A DNA stretch of 64,000 nt from positions 886,228 through 950,227 of the forward strand of contig JASKMD010000017.1 of assembly GCA_030144725.1 (NCBI GenBank). Direction: 5' to 3'. Below are positions 1-25,487 of this stretch, one piece after another. This stretch comes from Haematococcus lacustris. Its lineage: Eukaryota; Chlorophyta; Chlorophyceae; Chlamydomonadales; Haematococcaceae. Under the pieces are notes generated by a model that saw only the letters and a program-made list of their open reading frames with translations, did not search any database and had not been told where the DNA came from. The stretch's first letter is position 1, and each line of letters begins with the position of its first letter. Position numbers and translations under genes: made by a program.

Positions 1-1483
1 CACCTGATACAATGCGGCCTGTGTGGCTGGTGCGCTCTGATCATTGCCATCTGTCAAGACATAAACCGTCTCTTCCCTGTATGCATCACTGGCAGTTTTA
101 AAGTACACACATGCTACAAGGATGCCCACAGTGTGTGGGCACCAGTGCTCTGATTGAATCTCTTGTGGCCGCTGCACGGTGAAGCGTTCTGACCAGTCAC
201 AGGATATGACAACCATGCCAGGGTGACTGCTGTGTACAGTTGTCTGGTGCGCCCTGAATGTGGCAAGCTGGTGGTGTGCTATATGGTGGTGCCAGATGTA
301 CTCTGGCAGCTGTTGATTCAGCAAAGCCAATGCCTCATGCACATTGTGCTCAAGGTACACTAACTCTACCTTTTGTGGACCCTTCTCTTGCTGTTTGGGG
401 GCATATTGTTTCCCTGCACGTTGGCATGCATCTACCACGCAGCCCATCAACACGCTAGCGCGGCCAAAGACAACCTGGTAGCGGCCGTGGCACGCATCCT
501 CCCCCACTCTCTCAACCGTCACAAACCCATTCCTACTCTTGGCTGCACTTGTGAGTCCACAAACAGCACACAGTCTAGCATCGGGCTCATCCCTGGCTGT
601 TGGACTATTGAGATAAGGGTGGTAGTATGTCGACGGCATCCTGCGCATAGAAACACATAAACATGTTTGCTCAACATATTGAGGCGTAGCGTCGTTCATA
701 AGAAATAATAAGAGATGAAAGTCGGGCAGGTGACTGTTGTGTGCTACCCTCACCAGTTCATGCCTGTCATGCATTGCGCAAGTGTGCGCGTGAACATCAA
801 ACTGACCCGGACTGAGTGAGGTGAATTACAACCTTACTCACCTCTTGCTCACTGTTCTCAAGAGCTGATTCCCTTGCTGCACTCCTGCTTGGAAGAGCCT
901 TGGGCTGCTGTGGGTTTGATGCTGATCCTCACAACAGCCAAGCACCTGTGGAGGTCAGCAGGTTTGGTTGCATGTGTTGACATTGTATGCAAAACGCACT
1001 AAGAAACAGCACCCCGTGCTTACCTGAGATGTATTCGCGAGTTGCCCAGTCCAACGGCAGCAAAGGCTGCTCGGCACGGAAATGCCCCGGCCACCAATTC
1101 ATCTCTCCTGTTGCGAAACGCATATAAACAGATGGAGAATGACATAGCGAAGCTAATCAAGTCGTCGAGACAATGCAGTACAATCGACAAAAGAGGGCCT
1201 AACCTGCTAGCGACACCGTTGTGAGATGTAGAGCCCGATGGTGGAAGAAGTACATGCAGCGGATCAAAGACGGTGCCAAAAAGTGAATTGCGGGGCCAAT
1301 GGCGGGGGTGACCTACAGCTCGTGTTTTTTTGTATAGCATGAGGGCTGTAGGGATTAAAACCTGTATGTCTGCGTATATGCCATCAAAAACGGTTTAGAG
1401 TATTTGCATATAGATTACCAACCCTATGTTGGGAACGCCTAAGCCCAACCTGCCTGCCATAGATGCATGGAGGCCATGCTGCC
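1..1483. other. no supported gene; probable intergenic DNA
   Basis: Only short overlapping open frames without recognisable domains, codon bias or consistent splice phases are visible on either strand. It may hold the 3' end of a gene to the left and the promoter of the gene starting at 1,484, but no specific element can be supported. Confidence 0.4.
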
Positions 1484-3924
1484 ATGTCAACGGTGCGGTT
1501 TCGTCAGGAGAAAACTGCGCCCTTTACCGCAGACGCGTCACAGGAAGCGGAAGGCAACTGCACGCTTGGAAGGAAGGGGAAGGTGGCCGAGATGGACGGG
1601 TTTGACGGGTTTGACGGGTCGCGTGTCCTGGGTAGATCACCTAGCTCCCTGGACCGTATCAAGGCCGTCCTGATGCAAGCCGATTTCAGCGAGGACTTGG
1701 GTCGAATGGCAAACCTGGACGCTCCGCCGCACGTCATGGTGCGCGCCCAACCATTCACGTACTTCCGAGGTGTATAGGTCAATGTTGACAAATCCGGGTT
1801 TCCCGCAGCCATGGGTCTCCCCCCTCCGACCCCAGCTTCCGGCCGCGGCCCGGGATACATTCGCCCGCTGACGGCACTGTGCTGCATTCCCTATTCTACA
1901 GGGGCGGCGTAATTTGTTTAAGTGCCATTCCCTCAATTTACAAAGCACTGCTTCAAGCCTGCCGAGCTATATAGGCACGGGAAGCGGACCCGACTGCAGC
2001 AATTTTGGTGACAGTGGGAACCTGCTGCGCAACCTCAGGTACAGTCCAGCTGCGCAAAGCATCAACATCAAGCCTCACTAAGTACCAGCATCGGCACTAA
2101 CAAATCAGCTGCCATGAGCTGTAGTGGTGCCAGGAGCAAGGCCGGACACTAGCCCCTACCCCTGCAGGTCCCTTTCTCTAGGGCATCGTCCGCTGCCACT
2201 TCCTCGGACCCCATCCCTGCGCATCCAGCCGGCCTGGGTTCCACATCAGAACCGCGCTGCCATCCCCTCGGCAGTCGCCAGCCTGGCCTCCCCTCCTAGC
2301 TGGTCTGGGGTGGCCAAGGCAGTGCTGGAGGCTGCGGCTGCGCAGGGCGAAGGGGAGGTGCCCATGCCTCCCACACCTGACCGCCCCAGGGGAACCATGG
2401 TGCTGCTGCCGGCTGCTGGGGCCAGCCCGCTTGCTTCCAGCTCCGCCCCAAGTCCACAGTGGGCCCTGCAGCTGCACCGCCCAAGCTTGCATGAGTCATT
2501 CCCAGAGGACAAGGAGGCGGAGGAGGAGGAGGAGGAGGACCAAGGGGTTGACAGCGCCAAGCCACAGGCTAATGGCGGGAAGGAGGGCCCTGAGGCAGAT
2601 GCTTTCGAGGCCAGCGCTGCTGATGTGGGTGGAGAGGGGGCCGACCTGGGCGCTGATGCGGCTGCTGTGGTGCAGCAGGCAGAGGAGCCTTGGGGTGAGG
2701 AGGAGGGTAGCTCGCAGCGCATCAGCTCAGGCGTGTGGGACAGTGCGGCAGGGGTGGAGCTGGTGGGCAATGGAGAGGGGCACGAGGCGGCCGTGGCGAA
2801 CCATCCAGCCTCCAGGCTCCTGTTCACAGTGAGTGGGCAGCAGCAGCACCACCAACATCGTCATCGCATGGCATGGCATGGCATGGCATGGCACAACATT
2901 TGCGGCACACACTGGTTGGTTGGCAAGCTTTAATAGGGGCCTGTGGTTTGCAGCTTTTGTGAGCTGCTCTCGCTCATGGATTCAGCCTGCTTCAGTGCCC
3001 CACCTGCTTCACGTCTATACTGGCCACCCACCCACCCACCCACCCACCCACCCACCCACCCACCCACCCACCCACCCACCCACCCACCCACCCACCCACC
3101 CACCCACCCACCCACCCACCCACCCACCCACCCACGTGCCAGCCGCCAGGCCTGCCTCCTCCTTGCAGTATCCGACATCCAGGCTGAGCACCACCTCCTC
3201 CAGGATGCCGCCACCTGTCCATGACGCTGACATGGACCCAGCGCCTGGTGAGCCAGGTGAGCCGCCCCCCAGCAGGCCCACAGCGGCAGTGGCCAGGCAG
3301 CTGACGGGTGGCGAAGATGTGATGAGTGCAGGTCAATGCAACAAGACAAACAGGGGCTGGCAGCTTTGGCACACCTGGCAAAGCAGCCAGTTCTCAACAT
3401 TTACATAGCAGTTGCTGCATTTTTTGTTTTTGTACTGCTTGGTTTCGTACTGCCTGCAACAGAGCTCTCAGCCCAGGCCTGCTGATGCGGCTTGACGTAG
3501 GTTGTCTGATGGCCTGCTGAGCTTACACACCCCAACTCTTGACACCCTTGCCCTCCTCTTACCCATGTCTTCCTGGCTCAACCTCCTGCTGCCCTGCCCT
3601 ACGCCCCGCCCTCCCTCCCCACTGCCAGGTGACAGCCAACCAGAGCACAAGCAGGCGGCCGCTGCAGACTGCCACGGCCACATGACTGCCTCCGACAGCC
3701 TGGGCAGCCTCACAGGGCTGGAGGGGGGCGATGGGGCCTCCCCGCCCTGCACACCGCAGCAGCGGGTGCGGCTCACCCGCCCCTCCAACCCCTGGGCACC
3801 CCTGGCTGGGCCCTGCCTGTCCGCAGTCACCTGCGTGCACCTGCAGCGGGTGCGTGAGCAGGCAACTGCGGGACTGCGCACCTGCGACAGCTTGCGCTTC
3901 CCTCAAAGGGTGCGCGAGTGTTAG
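1484..3924 (+). CDS. hypothetical acidic, low-complexity protein (4 exons)
   Basis: I do not recognise this protein. A phase-consistent model joins exons 1484-1769, 2182-2828, 3169-3256 and 3629-3924 into 439 codons including the stop. Junctions are GT-AG: donors GTGTAT, GTGAGT and GTGAGC, acceptors CTAG, GCAG and CCAG. The N-terminus is basic and polar and carries a short FDGFDG duplication. Exon 2 is Ala/Pro/Ser-rich with a long acidic stretch (a run of Glu near 2,515-2,545), so most of the protein is probably disordered. Exon 4 is Thr/Ser-rich and ends in a Cys/Arg-rich tail. No signal peptide, membrane helix or enzyme motif is visible. The start is the first ATG of an open frame whose donor phase matches exon 2; an upstream exon is possible. 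Support is exon phasing and codon character only, so the model could be wrong, especially exon 1. Confidence 0.45.
3016..3135. repeat. (CCCA)n microsatellite
   Basis: About 30 almost pure units of CCCA lie in intron 2 of the hypothetical gene. The complementary strand is (TGGG)n, so G-quadruplex formation is possible. Confidence 0.95.
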
Positions 3925-5550
3925 GGCTACGCCAGGGATGAAGCTGCGCGAGGGATGAGGCAGCCACCACGCTGCTCTGGGTCAAGCGGCTTTGCAGGGA
4001 GTTGTCTTGGGGCTTGGGGAACGGGAGCTGGTGCTCGCTTCTGCTCCCATGTGGAGGGTGTGCTGCCAGGGTCTGGGCTGGGTGTGTAGCGTGGGATTAG
4101 GTCAGGGGTGCTGGAGGGATGCTTACGAGTGCTGCTTGCGGCATGTCATTAGGCAGAGGCGACCGGAGGTGGTGGGTGTCAGTTGGGCGGCTTGGGTGGG
4201 TGTCAGTTGGGGGCATATGGTGGGTGTTGGTTGGGGGATATGGTGGGTGTCATTTGGGGGGCTATGGTGGGAAGCAGTGTTGGCATTATGCAAGGCTATG
4301 TAAATGAGGGGGATCTTGCAGGCGACATGATGTGTGGGCATGCATGGGGCTCTGGCCCCATCTTTCCCACGACCACACATGCCAGGGCAGCAGCTGCCTG
4401 GTGGGGTGTCCCTGCCAGGGCGGCAGTGCTGCTAGGCATGTGGGGAAGGTGCTGGGCAAAGGATGCAGTGGTGCAGGTTGGGATTGGCAAAGAATGTAGT
4501 GGAGCAGGCAGGCATGTGCTTGCACGTAGGGCAGCCTAATGTGCAGCTGGTGGTAGTGCAGATGGGGACATCGAACTTAGAGCGTGGAGGGCATGTTGGC
4601 AAGTGGCACTGTACGTGTGCTAGCTCCTCAGGAGCTTGGAGCAAACATGGGGGCATGGAGCTGCATGGGGGATGCATGTGGGCAGCGCTCTATAAGGTAC
4701 GCCTCTCCTGGTTGGCCAAGACACATTTCCTGCAAGCAAGCTTTTCGCGGTAGCATACTTGCATAGCCTAAACAAGCCTTGTGACACAGGCTGAGCTGGC
4801 GGCAGCGCCTTCAACGCACCACAGGCATTCCGCCCTATTGCATTCTCCAAGGTTTTCAACCACATGAATGCTGGCACGGCCTTCCCAATGCTGAGTGTGT
4901 GTAGCATGTGATGTATGAATACTGATCATGCCTCATCTCTGCAGCAACCCTGCCCCTCTCCTGGCACGCCCTGGCTCCTGCTCCCCTCGAGGGCTGGCTG
5001 GAAGGTTGAGGTGTGGCTTGGGTTGCATCATTGCTTCAACGCCTCACACATGCCTCGCATAAAGTACTTGCGTGTCAAATGCTTTCGTTTCGGTTGTCTG
5101 TCTGCAATGTTTGTAGGTTTGGCACGTATTGCTGATGTTGTGAAGGATGGCGCATGTGTCAGGAGGCGGTTGTGCTGGTACTCTGCTCAATGCTTTTTGT
5201 TCAGGTTCGTGGAAAAAGTGCATGACAACATGGCACTATGTAAGCTAATCTGATGTAGGGGTAGTCACCTCTCCTGCTGGCAGAAGTGATGAAGCGACAC
5301 CGCACACCAATCCCCATAGCAGAGCTGGCCCTTGACGATGTCATAAAACGTATACTGTTCCACTTATGAGTGGAGCTAAGCAGGTCGAGGGCATCAGGCA
5401 ACACAGCCCCGGCTACCGTACATGTGCTGAGTCACATTATTGTGTCCCAGCCACAGGCCATGCTGCTTTGAACTTTCATGTCAGAATGATCGTGGTGATG
5501 CGATCGCTGGGTTGGCTGGCTCAAAGACACGCTTTACAAATCTCTTGACA
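3925..5550. other. intergenic; likely 3' UTR of the upstream gene, imperfect G-rich repeats
   Basis: No gene is supported. Imperfect units of about 30 bp built on GTGGGTGTCAGTTGGGG occupy roughly 4,170-4,275. A TGTAA, the green-algal polyadenylation signal, occurs at 4,299-4,303, about 375 bp after the stop codon, and could end the upstream transcript. The DRC9 promoter must lie in the right part, but I can name no element. Confidence 0.4.
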
Positions 5551-8500
5551 ATGCCAGAAATCCCACCGGAGATATTGCGACTCGCTGCGGAGCAGACGCG
5601 AGAGCTAACAAACGCGGAGGCAATCCATGTGAAACCAGACATGTCGCATCGAAGGCTTGTGCCGGGTGTTGTAAACAGGACTGTGCTTCTGCGTCGCAGG
5701 TCTTTGCCACCATCAAGCAAACACTGGAGAAACTAGGCTTGGTGGGCCTCATTACGGTCGATCCCAAGGTGCAAGCGCAGGAGCTAACCCAGAGCGTGGG
5801 GGAGGAGATAACACGGATGATTGGGCAGCAAAAGGAGTTGGAGAGCCAGTTTGAAGAGCTGATCTCTGCACAGCATACACTACGGCAACTCCCCAACAAA
5901 ACAAAGCTGCGGCAAAACCAGGTACTACCAACAAATGACCAGCTGTACCTCTGCAGTTGAGGAATATTGAAGTGTACCTTCATTGCATGCTTTCCCCTCC
6001 TTGCAGACAGAGCTGCAGCATGTCGCTGAGGCACTGCGGCAGAGCACTAAGCAGCTGTGCAGGAACCTGAAAGACAACCCCAATGTTGCAGAGAATATGG
6101 CCAAGGTAGGCCCTCCATGCCCACACGACAGTTGTGCCTGTTAGAATCTAACAGTGTGATACATGACAACACATGTCAGCCAGCACACATTGCCTTGCAG
6201 GAATGTGACATGTGAAGTTCACCGCATTTGCCTACTGTGGCCTTGTGTGTTTCCCCACTGGCTTCCTTCTGCCCAGGTGGCTGCAGAGCGGCAGGCGCTC
6301 TCATTGCTTTTGTCCAACGCCCTCAGCGAGCTGGAAGTGTTTCGAAAGATCACACCAATCATCGAAAGCGTTCTCGCACAGGAAGCAGCCAAGGTATTGG
6401 CAGCAGCCAGGGAAGTGCAGGGGATAAGAACTACATAGCTATAGGCAGCCCAGGCAGGAGGCGCCGCAAACCGCCGTCGAGCCTGACTGGCTTGAGGACA
6501 CGCTGCAGCAGAGCTGGATGCGGGCTCAGGGCAGCTGGGCCAGCTGAGGGACACGATGTTGTGGCAGCATGTTGCAGCGGAGCTGGATGTGGGCAGCTGG
6601 GCAGCTGAGGTGAAGGCGTCACAGCACAGCCTCCTACTAGCTGGCTGGGGCTGTATCGTTTTAGACCTGGCTGATCCACTGACCCAAGGGCGGCTGGGTT
6701 AGCTAGGGCGGAGGTGTCCACATGGTAGGCGGCTTAGGCAGCAGGCAGCGCACGACACTCGTGTTCACCGTGTTGGTCGACAGCATAAAACTCGACTGAC
6801 TTCCTGACCCACCCACCCCTTGAGGAGGTGGGCGATGGGCGTTCGCATGCAGCATGCTCAGCCTGACGTCCCCCCTGATTTCATAGGGCAGCTGGGCCCC
6901 AATGGCCTAAAGCAGCTGGGCCAGCGAAGGCCTGGTCGTTGCAGCATGCTCAGTCGTCATAGCAGTTGGATGCGGGCAGCGGGCAGCTGGGCAGCTGGGG
7001 CCAAGCTGCCATGGTGTCACAGGGCCCTGGGGCAGCTGGCACTCTCAGTGTCTGGTGTGATGTGCCTGCGTGACCCCTGGTGCTGGCGTAGGTGCAAATG
7101 GAGCAGACCATTGAGCATGAGCGCACCACCTCCAGTGCTGTGAAGCAGCTGCGCAACGACTTGAAGGATGAGAAGAGTGACCATGAAGAAAAGGCGAGAC
7201 ATACACCCATGACCCACTACATGTACCAGTAGCGCTTGAGCTCACAATACACGCACTATGATGCTGAATGCATGCACAGCACAGCACAGCAAGAAACATG
7301 ACATGTGCTGGTGTGAGCGTATTAGTTGCAGCGACCCCTGCTTGGGTCTGTTTGCCACACAGCCCCTAATGCTGAGGCAGCATGTGCTGGTGTGGGAGTA
7401 TGAGGTGCCTGAGTAGACCTGACAGCTACACGGGTGGGTATTGAGCATTGGCAGTTGTTGTCCCCTCACCACAGCTGACCAGCAACGAGCAGGGCTGCTG
7501 CTGGCGCAGGAGGTTGACCTCTCATCTTGACTGCTGCTGCCACTGCCACTGCTGGTGCTAGTGGGGGTAGCTGCCACTGCTGGTGGGGGTAGCATTTTGA
7601 TGGGGCCATGGCAATGGCGGCAATGCTGGCTCAGGAGGGGGCCGTGCTGCTGCAGCAGCATGTGCTGTATGGGCCGGCTGTGCTGCTCAGATGCGGGAGA
7701 AGAAGAAAATGGTGGCAAGCCTGAAGGAGCAGCTGAAGGAGTTGAAAATGAACACGGCTGTGGGCACACGATACTTGTCCAAGGCAAGTGCTGCGGACTC
7801 ACCTGCCTGCGTGCCTGCCTGCCTGCCTGCCTGCCCCCTGACCCTGAACCAGGTGTGCTTGGTAGCGTAGATGTGTTGCCCGTTGAGAGCCTAACCCTAA
7901 GCTTGCAGGAAGTCCACAGTGGCTGCATGGTGGCATGGCTGCATGGTGGCATGGCTGCATGGTTGCATGGCTGGGCCGCAGTGATCTGCCTCCTGAGCCT
8001 GACTGCTGCCTACAGGAGTACACAGCAGGCAACGAGGCCCAGCGAAGGCTGGAGAACACAGAGCTGTCGGAGATGCGCAAGGAGCTAACCTTGGTGCAGC
8101 AGCAGATTGAGATCGAGGTAAGGCGGGAGGGCGCAGCAGGTCGGGGGTTTGAGTCCTGGAGGGCCATGGACACATTACATTTTTAAGCTTCAAACAGTAT
8201 TGCAGCAGAGGGTGATAGTGGAGTCCGGCAGGGCTGCCTGGGTATCCGATTCTGCTCAACCACAACCCCAAGGTCATTGGGTTACACCCACAGCTGCGGT
8301 ACTTTTGTTTTGGGGCGGCAAGACTCTGGTGACCTGTTCTACTGTTTGAGGTGACCTTGCTAGCTGCACGGCCAGCAAGTTGAACAGGGTGTACAAAAAG
8401 AATACTGCGCCACTAGCTGTGGGCGTGCAGCAGACCAGGCAGCAGTGTCTTATCTGGCTCCAAGCTGTGGTGGGCCAAGACCAAGGCTGTGGCTGGCCGC

Positions 8501-11054
8501 CTTGATCTATACTGTGGTGTGGGCAAAGCACAGGCAGACTGAGCAATGTGCTCTGCTAAACCTCCGGAGCGCCCCGTTGCTGCCGCTGGGCCATGCTCAG
8601 CCAGCATATCTTACACCCACTGTTGGGCCAGTACTCCTTGCCGGCGTCGGGCCATTGAGCTGCCCCTCTCCCAATCCTTACTGTCCCAGCCAAACATGGG
8701 GTCTCCACAGCAGCCTCTATCGAGGCTGCTGTTTTTGCCTCTATTGGAAGATTGTTGCAGTCCCAGCTAGTCCACCTAGCCAGCTGTGCTGAACCTAGGG
8801 GCCTTCTCTGCATGCTGGCATGCTGAGCAGGCATGGCAGGTTGCTGTCGTGCTGGTCACACATAGCGCCATGCATGCGATGCTGCGCAGAGCAGTGTGCA
8901 TGCCGCCACAGTGGACTTCCTGCGCCGCCTGAGCACCAGGCTGCAGGAGGAGAGCATTGCCTGGGGCCAGCGCCATGACAGCGACCTGCAGAGCAAGGAG
9001 AGGGACTTGGAGGTGAGCAGGGCTGGGCTGGCACACTGCTACTGCACTGAGCTCAGCCCCGCTAAGCCCTGCTCCTTGCTCAGCTCAACCGCACCAAGCC
9101 CTAAGCCCAACCGCACCAAGCCCTGAGCCCGACCACACCAAGCCCTGAGCCCGACCACATCAAGCTCGCCGCTGGCTTTGAGCCCTGAGGCTCGCCTGAG
9201 CCCCACTGAGCCCTGAGCCTCGTTGTGCCTTGGTTCTCGCTGAGCTCAACCCCACCAAGCCCTGAGCCCGAGGCCCGGCATGGGGCAAGTCAGCTCAGGG
9301 CATGACTGGGTTGTCATCAACCTGACCGCACGCGCACTTGCCCTGAAACCATGTGGCTCAGGGAGGAAGTGAATGCTGCAGCTTAGACATGTGCCAGACT
9401 ATGCAGCATGGCTGTTCAGTGGGCTTAGCTATAAACATGGCTAGAGGAACGACCAGTATGTCCGAAGCTGGACATAAATGGAGTCCTTTCATTCTTTGCG
9501 TCTCAGCAGCCTTAGCGGAGTTAGTTCATGCTGCATGGCGCTGATTGCAATGTGTGTTAGTTAATGCAATGCATGATCTTCACACAGTCGCCTGTCACCA
9601 CCTGTCACTCTCCACCACCATACTCTCATTCTTTGCCACCACACAGCGATGACAGTGAGGCTGACAACGCGCAGCTCCCTGTGCATGGTGCTTGCAGCAA
9701 CTGAAGCAGAACCACATGCGAGACGAGCGACGACTGCGGGAAGCAGAGGAGAGATGGCGGCAGGAGATGGCCAAGAAGAAGGTGGGGCACCTTCAGCATG
9801 CTGCTTTTGCCACGGCCACTGCCACAGCACCTGCCACAGTCACATTGCACTGCTTGCCTCCGCCTTCCTTGAGTGCTATCATTGGTCCAGCCTGAACTGC
9901 CACCGTCACGGCTCACGATGTGGGTGTGTGGCTCAGCCTCTCAGTGCACTTGTGCCACAGGGCGCACACACAGGCCGCCTGTACCTCAGTCACTACCTCA
10001 GTCACTACCCCAGTCACTACCTCAGTCACTGCCTCAGTGACTGCCTCAGCACTTTTTGCCAGTCTGTGGACCAGCCGCTGACTGAACATCACATGGTGTT
10101 CGCCAGTCATCCAGATCGTAGCAGTGTGTGCCTGCAGCGGTCGGTGTGTTCAAGCTGGTGTGCAGGAGCGTGAGAACAAGGACAGTGAGGAGCGGGAGCG
10201 GGAGGACATGGCAGCCATGCTCCATGCCAAGCGCGTGTGGGCTGCAACAAAGATCCAAGCATCGTGGCGAGGGTAAGGCAGTGCACAGCTGTGTCCATGC
10301 TGAACATTGTTGTGAGCAACACGGGGACGGTAGGTGTGCCCAGTCCAGCAGCAGCCCAACCCCAGTAGCGATGCCTAGCAGTTAGTGGCAGTGGCAGTGG
10401 CAAGCAAAGGTGGCAGTGGCAGTAGCAAAGGTGCTGACCCACAGGGCAGGGCCACAGGGGAGAACACAGGGAGCCAAGTAGAGGATAGTCTGCTGCTCTC
10501 CACCCCTTCAGGTCAGCCTGGGAGCGGTGTTCTATGAGGGCAGGCTGGCGACCCTTGATAGTGCGTGGGGCGTGTCGTCACAGCTAGGGGCATGGGAGGC
10601 AAGACGGTGTGCAGCCAATAGGGCAAGGTTGATTGAGCAGCGTGGGCTGTCCGCATGTGCCCTGTCTTGCACGCTGCCAGGTGCACTGACCCACTGCTGC
10701 CCTGCACTGCCATGCTGCGAAGAACATGTGGGCCAGCATGAAGGCAAGAGCGCCAGTCATACCTACCGTAGCACACGTAGGGGCCACTGCACCCTGTGCT
10801 TTGTCAGATTGCTTGGCTGTCGTTGTTCTCATTAATCGAGACATGGCGACTTTTGCCCTGTCGGTTTGTTGCCATGCCTCGTGTGGGGCTTGGTCTCACC
10901 CCAGTGTTGCTGTCATCACCCTCATCCCCCATGCATGGCACTGTGGTGCTGCTCTGGCTGCAGGTTCTGGGTGCGCAAGGGCCCATCAGCAGGCAAGAAG
11001 GGCAAGAAGGGCGGCAAAGGAAAGAGCGGGAAGAAGAGTGGCAAAAAGAAGTGA
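5551..11054 (+). CDS. DRC9: dynein regulatory complex subunit 9 (IQCG homologue), 11 exons
   Basis: This is a coiled-coil subunit of the nexin-dynein regulatory complex, which links outer doublets and regulates dynein in motile flagella. Exons: 5551-5628 (end uncertain), 5700-5921, 6007-6105, 6277-6393, 7092-7193, 7691-7783, 8016-8117, 8890-9012, 9698-9781, 10166-10272 and 10964-11054; these sum to 406 codons including the stop. The human IQCG protein is of similar length. Long charged heptad-like stretches run through exons 2-9. An IQ motif, IQASWRGFWVRK, spans the exon 10/11 junction, and the protein ends in a Lys/Gly tail like that of IQCG. Introns 5 and 6 use GC donors (AAAG|GC and AAG|GCAAGT). 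The first exon is the least certain: the donor at 5,629 fits the phase, but a GC donor at 5,620 also would. All other junctions agree in phase, so the gene looks intact. Confidence 0.85.
9035..9290. repeat. degenerate tandem repeat in DRC9 intron 8
   Basis: Imperfect repeats of a unit of about 25 bp built around AAGCCCTGAGCCCGACCACA lie wholly inside the intron between exons 8 and 9. Confidence 0.7.
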
Positions 11055-11847
11055 CTATGCAATGCGCTGCAGCATGGTGGTGACGGGCAAGGCAAAGGGA
11101 ATGGCTCATTGTCGAGTGGATTGCTGGCGTGCGTACGTCTGTATGGCTCGATACAGTAAATACAAGAAAGACACACGAAAGGAACCGTCTCCTTCTGCTA
11201 CCCTCGATACCGTTCTCAGCGTGCAGAGGGCTGGACATGCCTCTTATCCGCTTCTGGCCGCATTGATAGGTCTGCAGCTGATGGTGGCAGCTGCTATGCC
11301 AGTCCCGCGATGCCTGTCCTTGATCTGGCTGGGCAGGCACGGCGACGTGCGGCAAAGTCAGGGCCTGCCCACTTGCTCTCGGATGTTCTTGCACTGTTTA
11401 AATGACCGGCCGACCCTTGGCGTGGACGGCTGTACTCTGCCTCCTGGGCCAGCTAGGCTCGATTGCTCCTGTAGCCCCGCGCGGCCTATGGCTGTTAGCT
11501 TTGCAGAGCTCTGTGTGACGTTTGCTGTGCAGCATTGAGCCAGCATTTGCTGCTTGCGACCCCATGTGGGCACCCCCGCAACTTGCTCCGGCTTGCGCGC
11601 AGTTGTATTCTTTGTAATCACGAGTCGACCGCCCTGTCCCATCTTTTGTATCTGCTGCACGTGTCTTCCCGGCATTAGCCTGCACTCACCCTGCCCGTAT
11701 GCGCGTCATTTGTTTTAGCTTCGATTGCGGTCAAAAGTCCTCATGCTGACAGCCCATGGCCACGTGCTCCCATCGTACGTCGCGGAAACTCGCTGCGTGC
11801 CCACCACCTCTAATGCCACAGCTAAGGCATGTCCGTCGGCGTTTGTT
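11055..11847. other. intergenic region between DRC9 and the kinase gene
   Basis: It probably holds the DRC9 3' UTR, with a TGTAA at 11,613-11,617 as candidate polyadenylation signal, followed by the kinase promoter and 5' UTR. Short open frames here have no domain support. Confidence 0.45.
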
Positions 11848-24775
<12,928 letters not shown>

Positions 24776-25275
24776 NNNNNNNNNNNNNNNNNNNNNNNNN
24801 NNNNNNNNNNNNNNNNNNNNNNNNNNNNNNNNNNNNNNNNNNNNNNNNNNNNNNNNNNNNNNNNNNNNNNNNNNNNNNNNNNNNNNNNNNNNNNNNNNNN
24901 NNNNNNNNNNNNNNNNNNNNNNNNNNNNNNNNNNNNNNNNNNNNNNNNNNNNNNNNNNNNNNNNNNNNNNNNNNNNNNNNNNNNNNNNNNNNNNNNNNNN
25001 NNNNNNNNNNNNNNNNNNNNNNNNNNNNNNNNNNNNNNNNNNNNNNNNNNNNNNNNNNNNNNNNNNNNNNNNNNNNNNNNNNNNNNNNNNNNNNNNNNNN
25101 NNNNNNNNNNNNNNNNNNNNNNNNNNNNNNNNNNNNNNNNNNNNNNNNNNNNNNNNNNNNNNNNNNNNNNNNNNNNNNNNNNNNNNNNNNNNNNNNNNNN
25201 NNNNNNNNNNNNNNNNNNNNNNNNNNNNNNNNNNNNNNNNNNNNNNNNNNNNNNNNNNNNNNNNNNNNNNNNNNN
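24776..25275. other. assembly gap of 500 N
   Basis: Exactly 500 undetermined bases, so the length is probably a placeholder. It follows the DVYSFGV exon and hides the C-terminal lobe and end of the kinase gene. The right edge is a (GGGA)n tract that probably broke the assembly. Confidence 0.99.
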
Positions 25276-25487
25276 AGGGAGGGAGGGAGGGAGGGAGGGA
25301 GGGAGGGAGGGAGGGAGGGAGGGAGGGAGGGAGGGAGGGAGGGAGGGAGGGAGGGAGGGAGGGAGGGAGGGAGGGAGGGAGGGAGGGAGGGAGGGAGGGA
25401 GGGAGGGAGGGAGGGAGGGAGGGAGGGAGGGAGGGAGGGAGGGAGGGAGGGAGGGAGGGAGGGAGGGAGGGAGGGAGGGAGGGAGGG
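25276..25487. repeat. (GGGA)n microsatellite at gap edge
   Basis: About 53 pure GGGA units begin directly at the last N. The true tract may extend into the gap. Confidence 0.97.
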
